From Mercenaria mercenaria (lineage: Eukaryota; Mollusca; Bivalvia; Venerida; Veneridae): a DNA stretch of 64,000 bases. Under the pieces are notes generated by a model that saw only the letters and a program-made list of their open reading frames with translations, was not told the origin of the DNA and searched no databases. Where the stretch lies: assembly GCF_021730395.1 (NCBI RefSeq), contig NC_069373.1:44482501-44546500 (forward strand). Direction: 5' to 3'. Shown one piece after another: positions 47,997 to 58,019 of the stretch. Each line of letters opens with the position of its first letter. The first letter of the stretch is position 1. The position numbers and the translations under genes were made by a program.

Positions 47997-50900
47997 CTGT
48001 GGAAAATAGTCAACTTTTAGGTTGTAAAAAATATGTTTCGTTGGTTATATATCCATGAACGAAATATGCTGGGTATGATTTAACTACGCTAATATGTTTC
48101 AAATATACGGGCAGTCGGCTGACAAAGGACAGCACAGTATTCATAATAATTACATTTATTTTTGACGCCATGGGAGTGAAATAAAACCATTACATAATTC
48201 TGGTCTACACTTAGTCTAGTGTAATAATGATTTGACGTTGACGTCGGTTTAGCTATAGGAGACGTTGGTCGAATTGACTTGGGTCTATAATAAGTAAAGA
48301 AAGACGAATTTCTGATATTTCAGCAGGAAAAGCTTATACATTGTACAATGTGATAAAAAGGATATGACATTTGTGTCTTTCCATATCAAATTTATTAAAC
48401 TCGTTGAATAAAATTAATGAAATGCTCGGAAAGTCTCGCATTTTATTATTTGATTCAACTCGTTTAATAAATTCAATATGAAAAAAAAAAACAAAAACAA
48501 AAACATCATTGTAATATCCGAAGTCTGTGTAACTTGGGAAAGAACACGTAGAATTAGTAAGTAACACTTGACTGAGCAATTGACCTCGTAACCTGTTGTC
48601 ATTACAAGCTGGCCATTCAAACTCCGTGACCTTAGAAATAACCTCTGACGTTAAAATTATTCTTTCCTTTTTGAGCTGACTCTCTAGCTGAATACATATT
48701 ACTAAACACAAGTATTGGAAAGTGGCGTTGTTGAAACATGCCAAATATCTTATTAGTGAAAAAGGTTAACATACATCGTTACCCTCGAATGCATGGTCAA
48801 TATGTGAAAACAAACCCCATTGCGACCTTCACATAGTGCTCAACAAATACACGGATTGAACCAAGATGTCGCACTCACGAGATTTAGGACATATACTTCT
48901 AAATCATAGCCATGAATTACACGATCAATGAGCACAAAGTTTGTTTGTGCTCGGGAATATTTTGTCTTTTAATGTTTTGTAAAAACATATTCTTAATACG
49001 AACTGTTTTGTCATGTCATGATAAAAGTTCTCTAACAAGGCTAAATTTGGAAACAGAATGGCTATGCTTTTATTTTCTTTTCCCAAAATTAGCTAGAAAT
49101 CTCAGTCCTTCATTTACATTATGGTTTTAAATCAAAATCTAATTAAAAGATATATCCTGGAAATATCGAGAATATATTCCTGGTATTTCGTGTTGTAAAA
49201 ATCACATTTGACGGAGAAAAATAAGTAGTAAAAAACAAAGCTATTATTTTTTCATTTTCCTGTATAACATGGAACATATTTAAACTATTGGTTCATCAAA
49301 TATTCATTTGGAATGGATACACGTCCAAAAACATCGCCATATTATACGGAGTAATGATAAATCACCTCATAAAATGACAGCGGTAAAACACTGAAAATAT
49401 AAGTGAAAGGATAACTGTATACTAGTATAAAATAGATATATCCAAATATGAAAAAAAATAAAAAATTGTGTAACTACAAATGGGGAGAAAGTCTTTGACC
49501 ACATTTTGCAATTAACAGAAGTTTCTTCAGTGGCTGCAACTCAGTTTGTTTTACCTTCCAAAACTTTCTAGCAGTTTCACTGGCTAAAATGTGGTCACTA
49601 ATTTTTTGTGGAGGGTCAATACATTTTCATACCGTATTAGGTCAAGTGGTCGTTAAAACAAGGAAATTATTTCTATTGTTAATGCCAATCAGACATACAT
49701 ATTTATGGATGATCATTAACTAAATCAATAATTAATAATGTGGAAAATAACACTAGTAAAAACTTACTTAGGCCGAGAAATTTGAATATTTTCATAAGTA
49801 TTTGCATTTTATTTGGACCCCGTGTGTCTTCGGATTTCACAACAAGTACATTATTTTGCGGAAATACTTTCAGCCAGTCAGAAAGGAAAATGTGATACAT
49901 TCCGACGTTAAGGCGTACCTGAAAACCCAAAAAAGATATCAGCGTCTGTAAGCTGACCAGACTGATCATGTGTTTGTATGTAAGTGATAAAAAAAGGTTG
50001 AACAAAATAAGAATACAACTGTTTTCTCTTCTCTAAATGACCACAACGTCTACAACAGCGCTTTGTAAAATGTCTACCTCACATATTATTTTAGTATCAT
50101 ATATGCAAACTCTCAGAATGTAGTATTATCTTCGAGAGGATGTGAATTTGTTGATATTTACACATTCTATGTATTACCTGTCATATTCGAATATACCAGA
50201 CATCACACATGCTCCCAGTATAAGAAGAAACTCTAAATGTGCGGTATCTCCAATCAACATCCTTATCTAAGTCATATACGTGTATGTATTACCTTACATG
50301 TCTGTCAAGTTATCATGCAAATCATATGTATAAGCTTTTGATCTACAGTGTTTATCTAAAATTTCTACAACAAGGTAGGTTGAGTATATGACTTACATTG
50401 TTTATTCGTATTCGCCGGTCATTTATGGCGTGTATATACAAGCTCGACGAGCACGTTTTTTTCCATGAAGCCTCCTAACCCATCTATCACGGTGTTTTGT
50501 TAAGTGTAAGTCTTACCTTATCTGTCTGCATGATCCAGGATACTCCTACTTGAAGTGAAATTACTGCAATGTAATCCACGGTGCTTTGGACTTGTGTGCC
50601 TGCATATTTCAGTCATTACATAGATATCACAAGCGGAAATATTTCAAACAGAAAGTGACTGAATCACCAATCCTGTCTACCACTGTGAAAAGTGGTGTTT
50701 TACCTTGGATGTATGTATGTATGTTCAATTCATAAACAGGAGGTGAAATTACCAATAGGACATTTTCTTAAATGCATGTATTACCTTCTATGTTTGTATG
50801 TCCCAATCACTTCTACTTTATAGTACAGATGCCAATTATCTGGCATATATTCGTACTGGCCCACATTAAGTCAAATTACCGATCCTGCATATCACACTTT

Positions 50901-53900
50901 TCGTGTATGTTTTATCTCAAAGTTCTGCAAGGTCCAGTAATAGCATATGTCATAAGCCAAAAAACTCTCTGAATGCAGTGCCTCCTACAGGAAGTAACAT
51001 TAATAAACCTCTAACATTGTTATACCTTATATGTCTGTATGTTCCAGTCATCATACATGTCATAAACGCATGCTCTCAAAGTACGATGTCTCCGACAGGA
51101 AGTAAAATTACCGATCCTATCTACCACAGTGCTATGAAAATCTTCAGGACTGCACACATAGCCGACAGACGATGACATGTATAAATAGTCTGAATAAAGT
51201 CTGAAATACACGTACGTGTGTAAAAATCACATTTCTATCACAGTTAAAACAAATTTAATAAATGTGCAAGACGTCGTCGGTTTCAATCAATGGGGTAACG
51301 ATTACACATCTTCCGTATTTTTTTTTCAGAAAAGACTCCACATAACTCGAAGTATGATACAAAGCTCAAACTTAGAAATAAGCGTGACAAGGTTTTATGT
51401 CTATACCCCGCCAAAGACATTCTCCCCTGCGAAGGGTTTATCATGGTATCTTTTAGTTATTTCGAACTCTGATGGGTGAGCATGGTCGAAGACAGTGACA
51501 TTACTTTACGCTGTCCGTTTGTACGTCATTTTATTTCTGAACGATTGTTCGAAGGACGTTACCAATAACCCCGGTCCAAGGTCAAGGTCGCAACTGAAGA
51601 TAAAACATTTCAGCCTTAGATTTCGTGTCAAATAGTTTCACTATTAACAGACAAGTCGTTCAATAACGGTGATTATTATTCAGCAGGCAATATCAATGGA
51701 AATTCAAAGGACAGATGCAATTACATGTTTGTCCTGACATTCTTTTCCTACCTTTAAAGCAATCCCATGAAACACCTTTCTTTTCAAGTGGTCCACCGAG
51801 AACAACACAAGTCTCTTACCTTTCAAACACTCCTCTAAAAACACCTCCTTTTATCTTTCAACTGGTCCACCCAGAGCACTACTTCTCTATTACCTTTCAA
51901 ACAGTCCTCTCACAACACATTCTTCACCTTTCAAGTGGTCCATCAAGAAAACCACACCTCTCTTACTTTTCAAACAGTCCTCTCAAAATGCATTCCTTTC
52001 CTTCCAGTTGGTCCACCGAGAACACCACTTCTGTCTTACTTTCAAACTGTCCTTCTTCTTTTCAACTGGTTCAACCAAGAACATCACACCTCTCTCACAT
52101 TTCAAACACTTCTCTAAAAACACCTTCCTTTCCTTTTAACAAGTCCACCTAGAACACCACATCTCTTTTACCTGTCGACTGGTCCACACGGAACACCACT
52201 TCTCCATTACCTTTCAAACAGTGCTTTCAAAACCTCTCCCTTACTTTTCAACTGGTTCACCTAAAACTCCAAATCTCTCTCAACTTTCAAGCAGTCATAT
52301 GAAAACACCAAACTTTCCGTTAAACTAGTCCACCCATAACACCACACCTTTTACCTTTCAACCGGTCCAACCAGAACACAATCTTTCAAACAGTCCTCTC
52401 AAAAATCCTTCCTTTCCTTTCAAATTCTACACCGAGAACACCACACCCCTCTTACCTTTCAAATACTCTTCTCAAAACACCTTACTTTCCTTTCAATTGG
52501 TCAATTCAGAACACCACAACTCTCTTACCTTTCAAACAGTTATCTCAAAATACCTTCCTTTCCTTTCAACTCATCCACTGAGAACACCATACTTCTATCA
52601 CCTATCAAGCAGTCCTTTCAAAACACATGTCTTTTTTTTCAACTGGTCCGCCAAGAACACTACACCTCTCTTACCTTTTAAGAAGTCCTCTCTAAAAACC
52701 TTCTTCCTTTCAACTGGTCCAATGAGAACACCACACCTGTCTTACCTTTTAAACAATCCCTTTCCTGTCAACTGGCCCACCGCAAATACCATACCTCTCT
52801 TACTTTTCAAACAATCCTCTCAAAACACATCCATTTCCTTTCAACTGGTTCACCGGGAACATCACAACACCTCTATTTCCTTTCAAACAGTCCTCTCAAA
52901 ACACCTTCCTTACCATTCAACTGGTCCTACGAGAACACCACACATCTCTTCCTTTTCAAACAGTCCTCTCAAAATGCATCTATTTCCTTTCATCTGGTTC
53001 ACCGGGAACATCACACCTATCTTTCCTTTCAAACAGTCCTCTCAAAACATCTTCCTTTCCTTTAACTGGTCCAATGAGAACACCCCAACTGTCTTACCTT
53101 TCGAACACACCTTTCAAAAAACCTTCGTTTCCTTTCAATTGGTCCACCGACAACGACAACATCATTCCTCTATTACCTTTCAAACAGTCCTCTCAAAACA
53201 TATGTCTTTCAACTGGTCCATCGAGAACACAACACCTTTCTTACTTTTCAAACAATCCTCATAAAACACCTTCCTTATCTTTCAACATGTCCTTCCAGAA
53301 CACTACACTTCTCTTACTTTTCGGACTGTCTTCTCAAAACACCTTCCATAACTTTCAGTTGGTCTTCTCAAAATACAACGCCTCCCTTACATTGCAACTG
53401 GTTCTCTCAAACACAACACCTCCATAATGTAAAACACCTCTCTTACCTTTAAAATGGTTCTCTCAGAACATAACAATTCCATACCTTTTAACTGGTTCTC
53501 TCTAAACACAACACCTGTCTTACCTTTCAACTGGTTCCCTCAAAAGAACAATTATTTTCATGTTTGGATTAATTCTATGAACATAATTTGCATTTGTAAG
53601 TGCAGGTTCTGTTTGTCTTTCGTTGCCCGGCAACAGTCTCCAGAACTTGTTGTCGAATATTGTGTCAAAAGAACCATCACCTAAATAGACAAAATCAAGA
53701 CAATTCTGTATAACATACGGATGAAAGTAGCTTCTGAAATATTTAAGGTACGGGCACTTTGCTACATTTACGTCCGAAGAATGCCGAATAATCCGTATGT
53801 GATTTCGGCATTCTGTGGTTCTTACGGAAAATAAGGCATGTGCACTTTGCTACATTTACGTCCGAAAAATGCCGAATAATCCGTATGTGATTTCGGCATT

Positions 53901-56900
53901 CTGTGGTTCTTACGAAAAATAAGGCATGTGCACTTTGCTACATTTATTTCCGAAAAATGTCGAATTCTCCGTATGTGATTTCAGCATTCTCCGGTTCTTA
54001 CGGAAATTAAAGCATGTGCAGTTTGCTACATTTACGTCCGAAGAATGCCGAATTCTCCGTATGTCATTTCGGCATTCTCCGGTTCTTACGGTAATTAAGA
54101 CATGTGCACTTTGCTACATTTACCTCCGAAGAATGCCGAATTCTTCGTATGTCATTTCGGCATTCTCCTGTTCTTACGGAAATTAAGGCATATGCACTTT
54201 GCTACATTTTTGTCTGAAGAATGCCGAATTCTCCATATGTGATTTCGGCATTCTCCGGTTCTTACAGAATTTAAGGCATATGCACTTTGCTACATTTACG
54301 TCCGCAAAATGCCGAATTCTCCAAAAGTGATTTCGGCATTCTCCGGTTCTTACGGAAATTAAGGCTTGTGTATTTTGCTACATTTTCGCCCGAAGAATGA
54401 CGAATTCTCCATATGTGATTTCGGCATTCTTCGGTTCTTAGGGAAATTAAGGCATGTGCAGTTTGCTACATTTTTGTCCGAAGAATGCCGAATTCTCCAT
54501 ATGTGATTTCGGCATTCTGCGTTTGGGTAGTTTCCATTTTAGCGGTCCTCACTGACTTTGACTATTTTAGGAGGGTACTGTTATGTTTAAATTCTTGTTA
54601 AAATAACATAGCTTTGGTAAGGAGCCAGTAACGCTAATGAAAAAAGCAGGGGTGTGGGGGCGGCAGCCGCAAAAGTAACGTGACGTCATGACGTTTTTCC
54701 GAGTGGGGACAGCTAAACTAGAAGTGTCCTCTGCGGTTCTTACGGAAATTAAGGCATGTGCACTTTGCTACATTTACGTCCGAAAAATGCCGAATAATCA
54801 ATATGTGATTTCGTCATTTTGCGGTTCTTACGGAAATTAAGGCATGTGCACTTTGTTACATTTACGTCCGAAGAATGCGGAATTCTCCATATGTGATTCC
54901 GCATTCTGCAGTTACTACGGAAATTAAGGCATGTGCACTTTGCTACATTTACACCCGAAGAATGCCGAATTCTCCGTATGTCATTTCGGCATTCTCCGGT
55001 TCTTATGGAAATTAAGGCATGTGCACTTTGCTACATTTACATCCGAAGAATGCCGAATTCTCCGTATGTGATTTCGGCATTCTGCGGTTCTTACGGAAAT
55101 TAAGGCGTGAGCACTTTGCTACATTTACATCCGAAGAATGCCGAATTCTCCATATGTGATTTTGGCATTCTGCGGACCTTACGGAAATTAAGGCTTGTGC
55201 AGTTTGCTACATTTAAGTAAGAAGAATGCCGAATTTTCTATACGTGATTTCGGCATTCTCCGGTTCTTACGGAAATTAAGGTATGTGTAGTTTGCAACAT
55301 TTACGTCAAAAGAATGCCGAATTGCCTAGAACAAGTGTACGTAATCTAACTGAAGTTGCTACCGACCACTTAAAGAGAATACTACCTGTAATGCACTGGT
55401 GAAAGTCTGCTTTTTTCTCCGAAACACATCTTGTAATTTTCTCAGTGGAAGCTCTTAAACTATCTTGGTAAAAATTTACAGCCTTTTCAATTGAAACGAA
55501 ATCTGTAAGATATAAATACATTATATTATTATTATATTCAGAGACATGCAGAAAGGTAAAGTAACGTTGCTTTGCTGGTTCACTTGAAGAAGTTTGTTCA
55601 AATCCTTGACCTTTACTTGCCGGAGATCCTGATTGACTTTCGGAAACCCTGTACTTAAAATAGCCTATATTAGACTAGATTTTTTTCTAGAAATAAGAGC
55701 CTGCGATATTTCATAGTCTTACTAGATCCTAAGTTAATCACTGAAACTCACGGCTAATTTTGAATGTAACTATTACACAGTCGTCGTTCCATAGTTTTTG
55801 TTATTGTATATCACTTTAAGTGCTGTAACCTGATTCGACGAAAACTGAACGAAATAGTTTCAACTAAATGAGCTACTGACCAAATAATTATTGACCCCTG
55901 AAATATGAATTATTGACCACTTTACTATCCTGTTGATCCAGATTTATCTTGGAAACGAGTCAATAGTTCATATTTTCCGTTACACTATCAGTAAGAAATG
56001 TAGATTTGATCATATGTTCGCATCTCAGAATTCAGATAAAACTGTTGGGACACCTGCACTTCACCGGTAAATACTCTCTCTATATTCTTAGGGGTGAGGA
56101 GGGGGGAGGGGAGGGTACCGTCGCACCCAGATTTTCTTTTAGTCTATTGAATAGATTATTGTTACAATTTATTTTTTAAGTATAAACGGAGGTCTAGTGG
56201 TGAAGGAGTCTGTCTCTGAAGGTCTCAGGTGAATGCCCCGCGGCGGTGACGTCAACACATTCTCATTTGTCACTAGTACTGTATTTTTTTCCAAGAAGCG
56301 GACCTAAAACCTTAAAGCTGGTTGAAATAAATTAGTTTATTAAACTATATGGGCATGCATTTCGCATTACCACGGACATTAATAATTGTAATTAAAGCTC
56401 AGAACGCTACTGTTTTATTTATATAATTATTTACACTGCAGTGCGTATTATACTTTTAAAATATACTCACCATACTGTTTCTTGTTAAAGAAGTTAATTT
56501 CCTTCATATGTAGCCAGGCCACTTCCGGATGTTGTATCAGCTTTGACCAGAGATCTGTCTTTCCGCACTTGGGAAAACCGGCAATCATAAAGTACGGAAC
56601 ACAGCGGAGTTGCACGATCCCTCGACTTCTGGTGTACCTTCCTACACTGGCATTCTTGAAAAGGCACGGGTTTTTGAAGTTTTTTAAATATATTGGGGTT
56701 TGCTGCAATGAGAGACACAGGGGATGTAGTTTGTGTAAGTGTCGTAAGTGTGGAACTTGCTTATTAGCAATAAAAACTATAATATTTTGAAACCTGGCAG
56801 ATAATTCTAATACTTCATAATGAAATTATTCGAAACAATTAATCCTGGTATAGAATACCCTCATTTTCCCCTGCATGCACTTGTCAGTTATAGAGTGACC

Positions 56901-57693
56901 AATCTACGTAACGTACACACGGGAAAAATAGCTTGTTTCAGGTAACATTTTTGTTTATAATTTTCTTATTACTTGACCGATATTAATAAGATAAGAAGAA
57001 CATTCGTCCAAATATTTCCAGTACTTTTCCCAAACACTTCTCCAAAACTTGATTGTATGACAGGTACTTTGTGCTGAGGAAAACCTTCAGTGCTTTTTTG
57101 GTTAAAATCCTTCAAGGAATAAAACAATTACAACCAAACATGTTACCTGAATGGAATGATTTTCCACGTGGGTACGTTACCTTGAAGTGGGGTTTGTTAT
57201 CCTGAATTTAATGCAAGGGAAAGAAACCTGATCCCAAAAATATTCTTACGTAATCTCGGAAATCATGTTTTTCTTTAAAATTTGGATCATTGACGTGTCT
57301 ACCAAATTCTTGCCCATACGACTGTAGCATCTTCTGCAATAGTGGTACCCTGTGACCATGTTGCAAATGAAAGTCTATGGCTTCAATTCTGCCTTCTTTG
57401 GGTTCTTTAAAACCTTGTGATCGTCTGCTTCTGCCAGCTTTCATTGCATAATTTCTGCTTCGATGAATACGTGCTTGGTTAACGCGTGCGAAAGAAGACT
57501 CATTTAAGTAATTTAAGTAATAGTTGTCGGCTATATGTCTTTTATGAGCAGTATGCTGTTCTTTCGCATCGAGGGTTATATAAATCCATAATGTATAACT
57601 GAATAAAAATATCCAACCACAGCACTTCAGAGCTTGTTTGATTGATGACGCCTGCATCAATCTCCTCATAAACTTACACACACAAGGAATCAT
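47827..57693 (-). CDS. CHST15-like: Carbohydrate sulfotransferase, CHST15-like, seven exons, complete
   Basis: Exons (minus): 57250-57693, 56471-56702, 55386-55502, 53524-53680, 51026-51200, 49768-49918, 47827-47996. They total 1446 nt, encoding 481 aa plus TAG. Every junction has GT/AG and matching phase (0,1,1,2,0,1). The product is a type II Golgi-type protein: a short basic cytosolic tail, a membrane anchor at about 25-41, a stem, then the PAPS-dependent catalytic domain. The 5'-phosphosulfate loop GFPKCGKTD is at 190-198 and the 3'-phosphate motif VLLREPVERLYSD at 309-321. LRACVYD, VGMYHIFLSDWLKVFP and a closing LLQEFYQTFNQQLETML complete the fold. CHST15-type enzymes add 6-O-sulfate to GalNAc-4-sulfate of chondroitin/dermatan; the exact acceptor here is unknown. 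The loop has Lys where vertebrate CHST15 has Thr. An in-frame stop three codons before the upstream TTG supports the ATG at 57693. Confidence 0.92.
47997..49767 (-). other. Sulfotransferase intron 6, with a foldback repeat
   Basis: 1.8-kb intron. The right half shows nothing certain. The left part holds the foldback at 48175-48485. The Phe-rich minus-strand ORF at 48334-48744 comes from that repeat and an A-run. Confidence 0.5.
48175..48485. mobile_element. Foldback MITE-like element, copy 1
   Basis: Contains CATTACATAATTCTGG, TATAGGAGACGTTGGTCGAA and a hairpin whose arms include TTATTAAACTCGTTGAATAA (about 48389) and the matching complement near 48465. The left three quarters recur at 61994-62221. 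Confidence 0.65.
49768..49918 (-). CDS. Sulfotransferase exon 6
   Basis: Acceptor TTTGGGTTTTCAG, donor TAA|GTAAGT (phase 1). It encodes VRLNVGMYHIFLSDW through VLVVKSEDT to KIFKFLGL, residues 376-425. The Y-x-x-x-L-x-x-W-L helix and SED strand are family marks. Confidence 0.92.
50150..51025 (-). repeat. Intron 5 array built from the exon 5 3' end plus donor
   Basis: About five diverged units of roughly 120-130 bp carry, on the plus strand, TTACCTTATATGTCTGTATG-like starts (the exon's ACATATAAG|GTATA end) and ACAGGAAGTAAAATTACCGA-like bodies (exon 5 coding bases). The best-kept starts lie near 50286, 50514, 50700 and 50780, with bodies near 50870 and 50980. Confidence 0.7.
51026..51200 (-). 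CDS. Sulfotransferase exon 5
   Basis: Acceptor GTATTTCAG. It begins by completing AG|A (Arg 317) and reads LYSDYLYMSSSVGYVC ... TLRACVYDMYDDWNIQTYK, residues 318-375, ending in phase 0 at AAG|GTATAA. It closes the 3'-phosphate motif begun in exon 4. Confidence 0.92.
51201..51714 (-). other. Sulfotransferase intron 4, unique part next to exon 5
   Basis: About 500 bp of non-repetitive sequence with no motif beyond the exon 5 acceptor. Confidence 0.4.
51715..53560 (-). repeat. Intron 4 array of 35-38 bp units carrying the exon 4 splice donor
   Basis: Minus-strand units read roughly GAGAACCAGTTGAAAGGTAA and GAGAGGTGTTGTGTT. The first unit (53524-53560) is the true end of exon 4 (coding LLREPVER) with its donor. 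Some 50 units fill 1.8 kb of the intron. At least ten keep an AAAG|GTAA-type donor (plus-strand TTACCTTT). Plus-strand ORFs of up to 255 codons here are repeat by-products. Confidence 0.88.
53524..53680 (-). CDS. Sulfotransferase exon 4
   Basis: Acceptor GTCTATTTAG, donor GAAAG|GTAAGA (phase 2). It encodes GDGSFDTIFDNKFWRLLPGN ... LTNANYVHRINPNMKIIVLL and REPVE(R), residues 265-317. This corresponds to the GEAS...MWDNNAW and 3'-phosphate-binding region of CHST15. Confidence 0.92.
53748..55325. repeat. Intron 3 array of about 93-bp hairpin units
   Basis: Each unit holds GAATGCCGAA ... TTTCGGCATTC (10-11 bp arms, about 14-nt loop), then TTCTTACGGAAATTAAGGCA and TGCACTTTGCTACATTTACG. There are about 15-16 units, split by about 210 unique bases (54520-54735). 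The minus strand carries TTTCC|GTAAGA in most units, a donor-like word. Unlike introns 4 and 5 it shows no likeness to the adjacent exon. Confidence 0.9.
55386..55502 (-). CDS. Sulfotransferase exon 3
   Basis: Acceptor TATCTTACAG, donor TTACAG|GTAGTA. Phase 1 at both ends. It encodes DFVSIEKAVNFYQDSLRAS through CVSEKKADFHQCIT, residues 226-264. This aligns by position with the helical YLDLF...IHQGL stretch of CHST15. Confidence 0.88.
55503..56470 (-). other. Sulfotransferase intron 2, nothing recognised
   Basis: About 970 bp. A G-rich GGGGTGAGGAGGGGGGAGGG run lies at about 56090-56115. No repeat or ORF of note. Confidence 0.4.
56471..56702 (-). CDS. Sulfotransferase exon 2 (PAPS-binding loop)
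   Basis: Acceptor CTCTCATTGCAG, donor TATG|GTGAGT (phase 1). It encodes QTPIYLKNFK ... YFMIAGFPKCGKTDLWSKLI then QHPEV and KEINFFNKKQYG, residues 149-226. The GFPKCG loop binds the 5'-phosphosulfate of PAPS. Confidence 0.93.
57250..57693 (-). CDS. Sulfotransferase exon 1 (membrane anchor and stem)
   Basis: ATG at 57693, donor GATTAC|GTAAGA (phase 0). It encodes a Cys/Arg tail, the anchor CGWIFLFSYTLWIYITL and a stem rich in Arg and Lys (RSRNYAMKAGRSRR), residues 1-148. Confidence 0.88.
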
Positions 57694-58019
57694 TTTGAAA
57701 ATTTCATCCACCTTTTTAGGTATAGTTAATAACAAGTGTATTTAATTATTTCTTAAAGTATTGTTTTAGCATTGTATTATCAAAAGAGTATTGATTACGC
57801 TAAAGTGTAAATATACAATGTTATGGCTGGTATTGTACGGATATTAAATTACAGTTCATAAAACAAGTAAATGTAATGTGTTTTCTTTTAACAAGCGAAA
57901 AGCGGACTGATTAACACTAATCAAATAATCTGATCATTAAAATACTTCATTAGATGCCGTAATGCTTTTGAGTCTAAAATGTGCAACTCATGCAGTTTGA
58001 GCAAAATTTAATATTTACA

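Noticed and set aside
51715-53684. Plus-strand ORFs of 76-255 codons with repeated FQTVLSK / NWSTENT phrases
   Set aside because: They run antisense through the intron 4 splice-donor array and only mirror its periodicity.
53748-55325. Evenly spaced palindromic repeats resembling a CRISPR array
   Set aside because: The 'spacers' are repeated too, the setting is a eukaryotic intron, and no cas gene is present.
57694-57735. Upstream extension of sulfotransferase exon 1 to a TTG
   Set aside because: A TAA lies three codons further up and no ATG precedes 57693. TTG starts are not expected in an animal gene.
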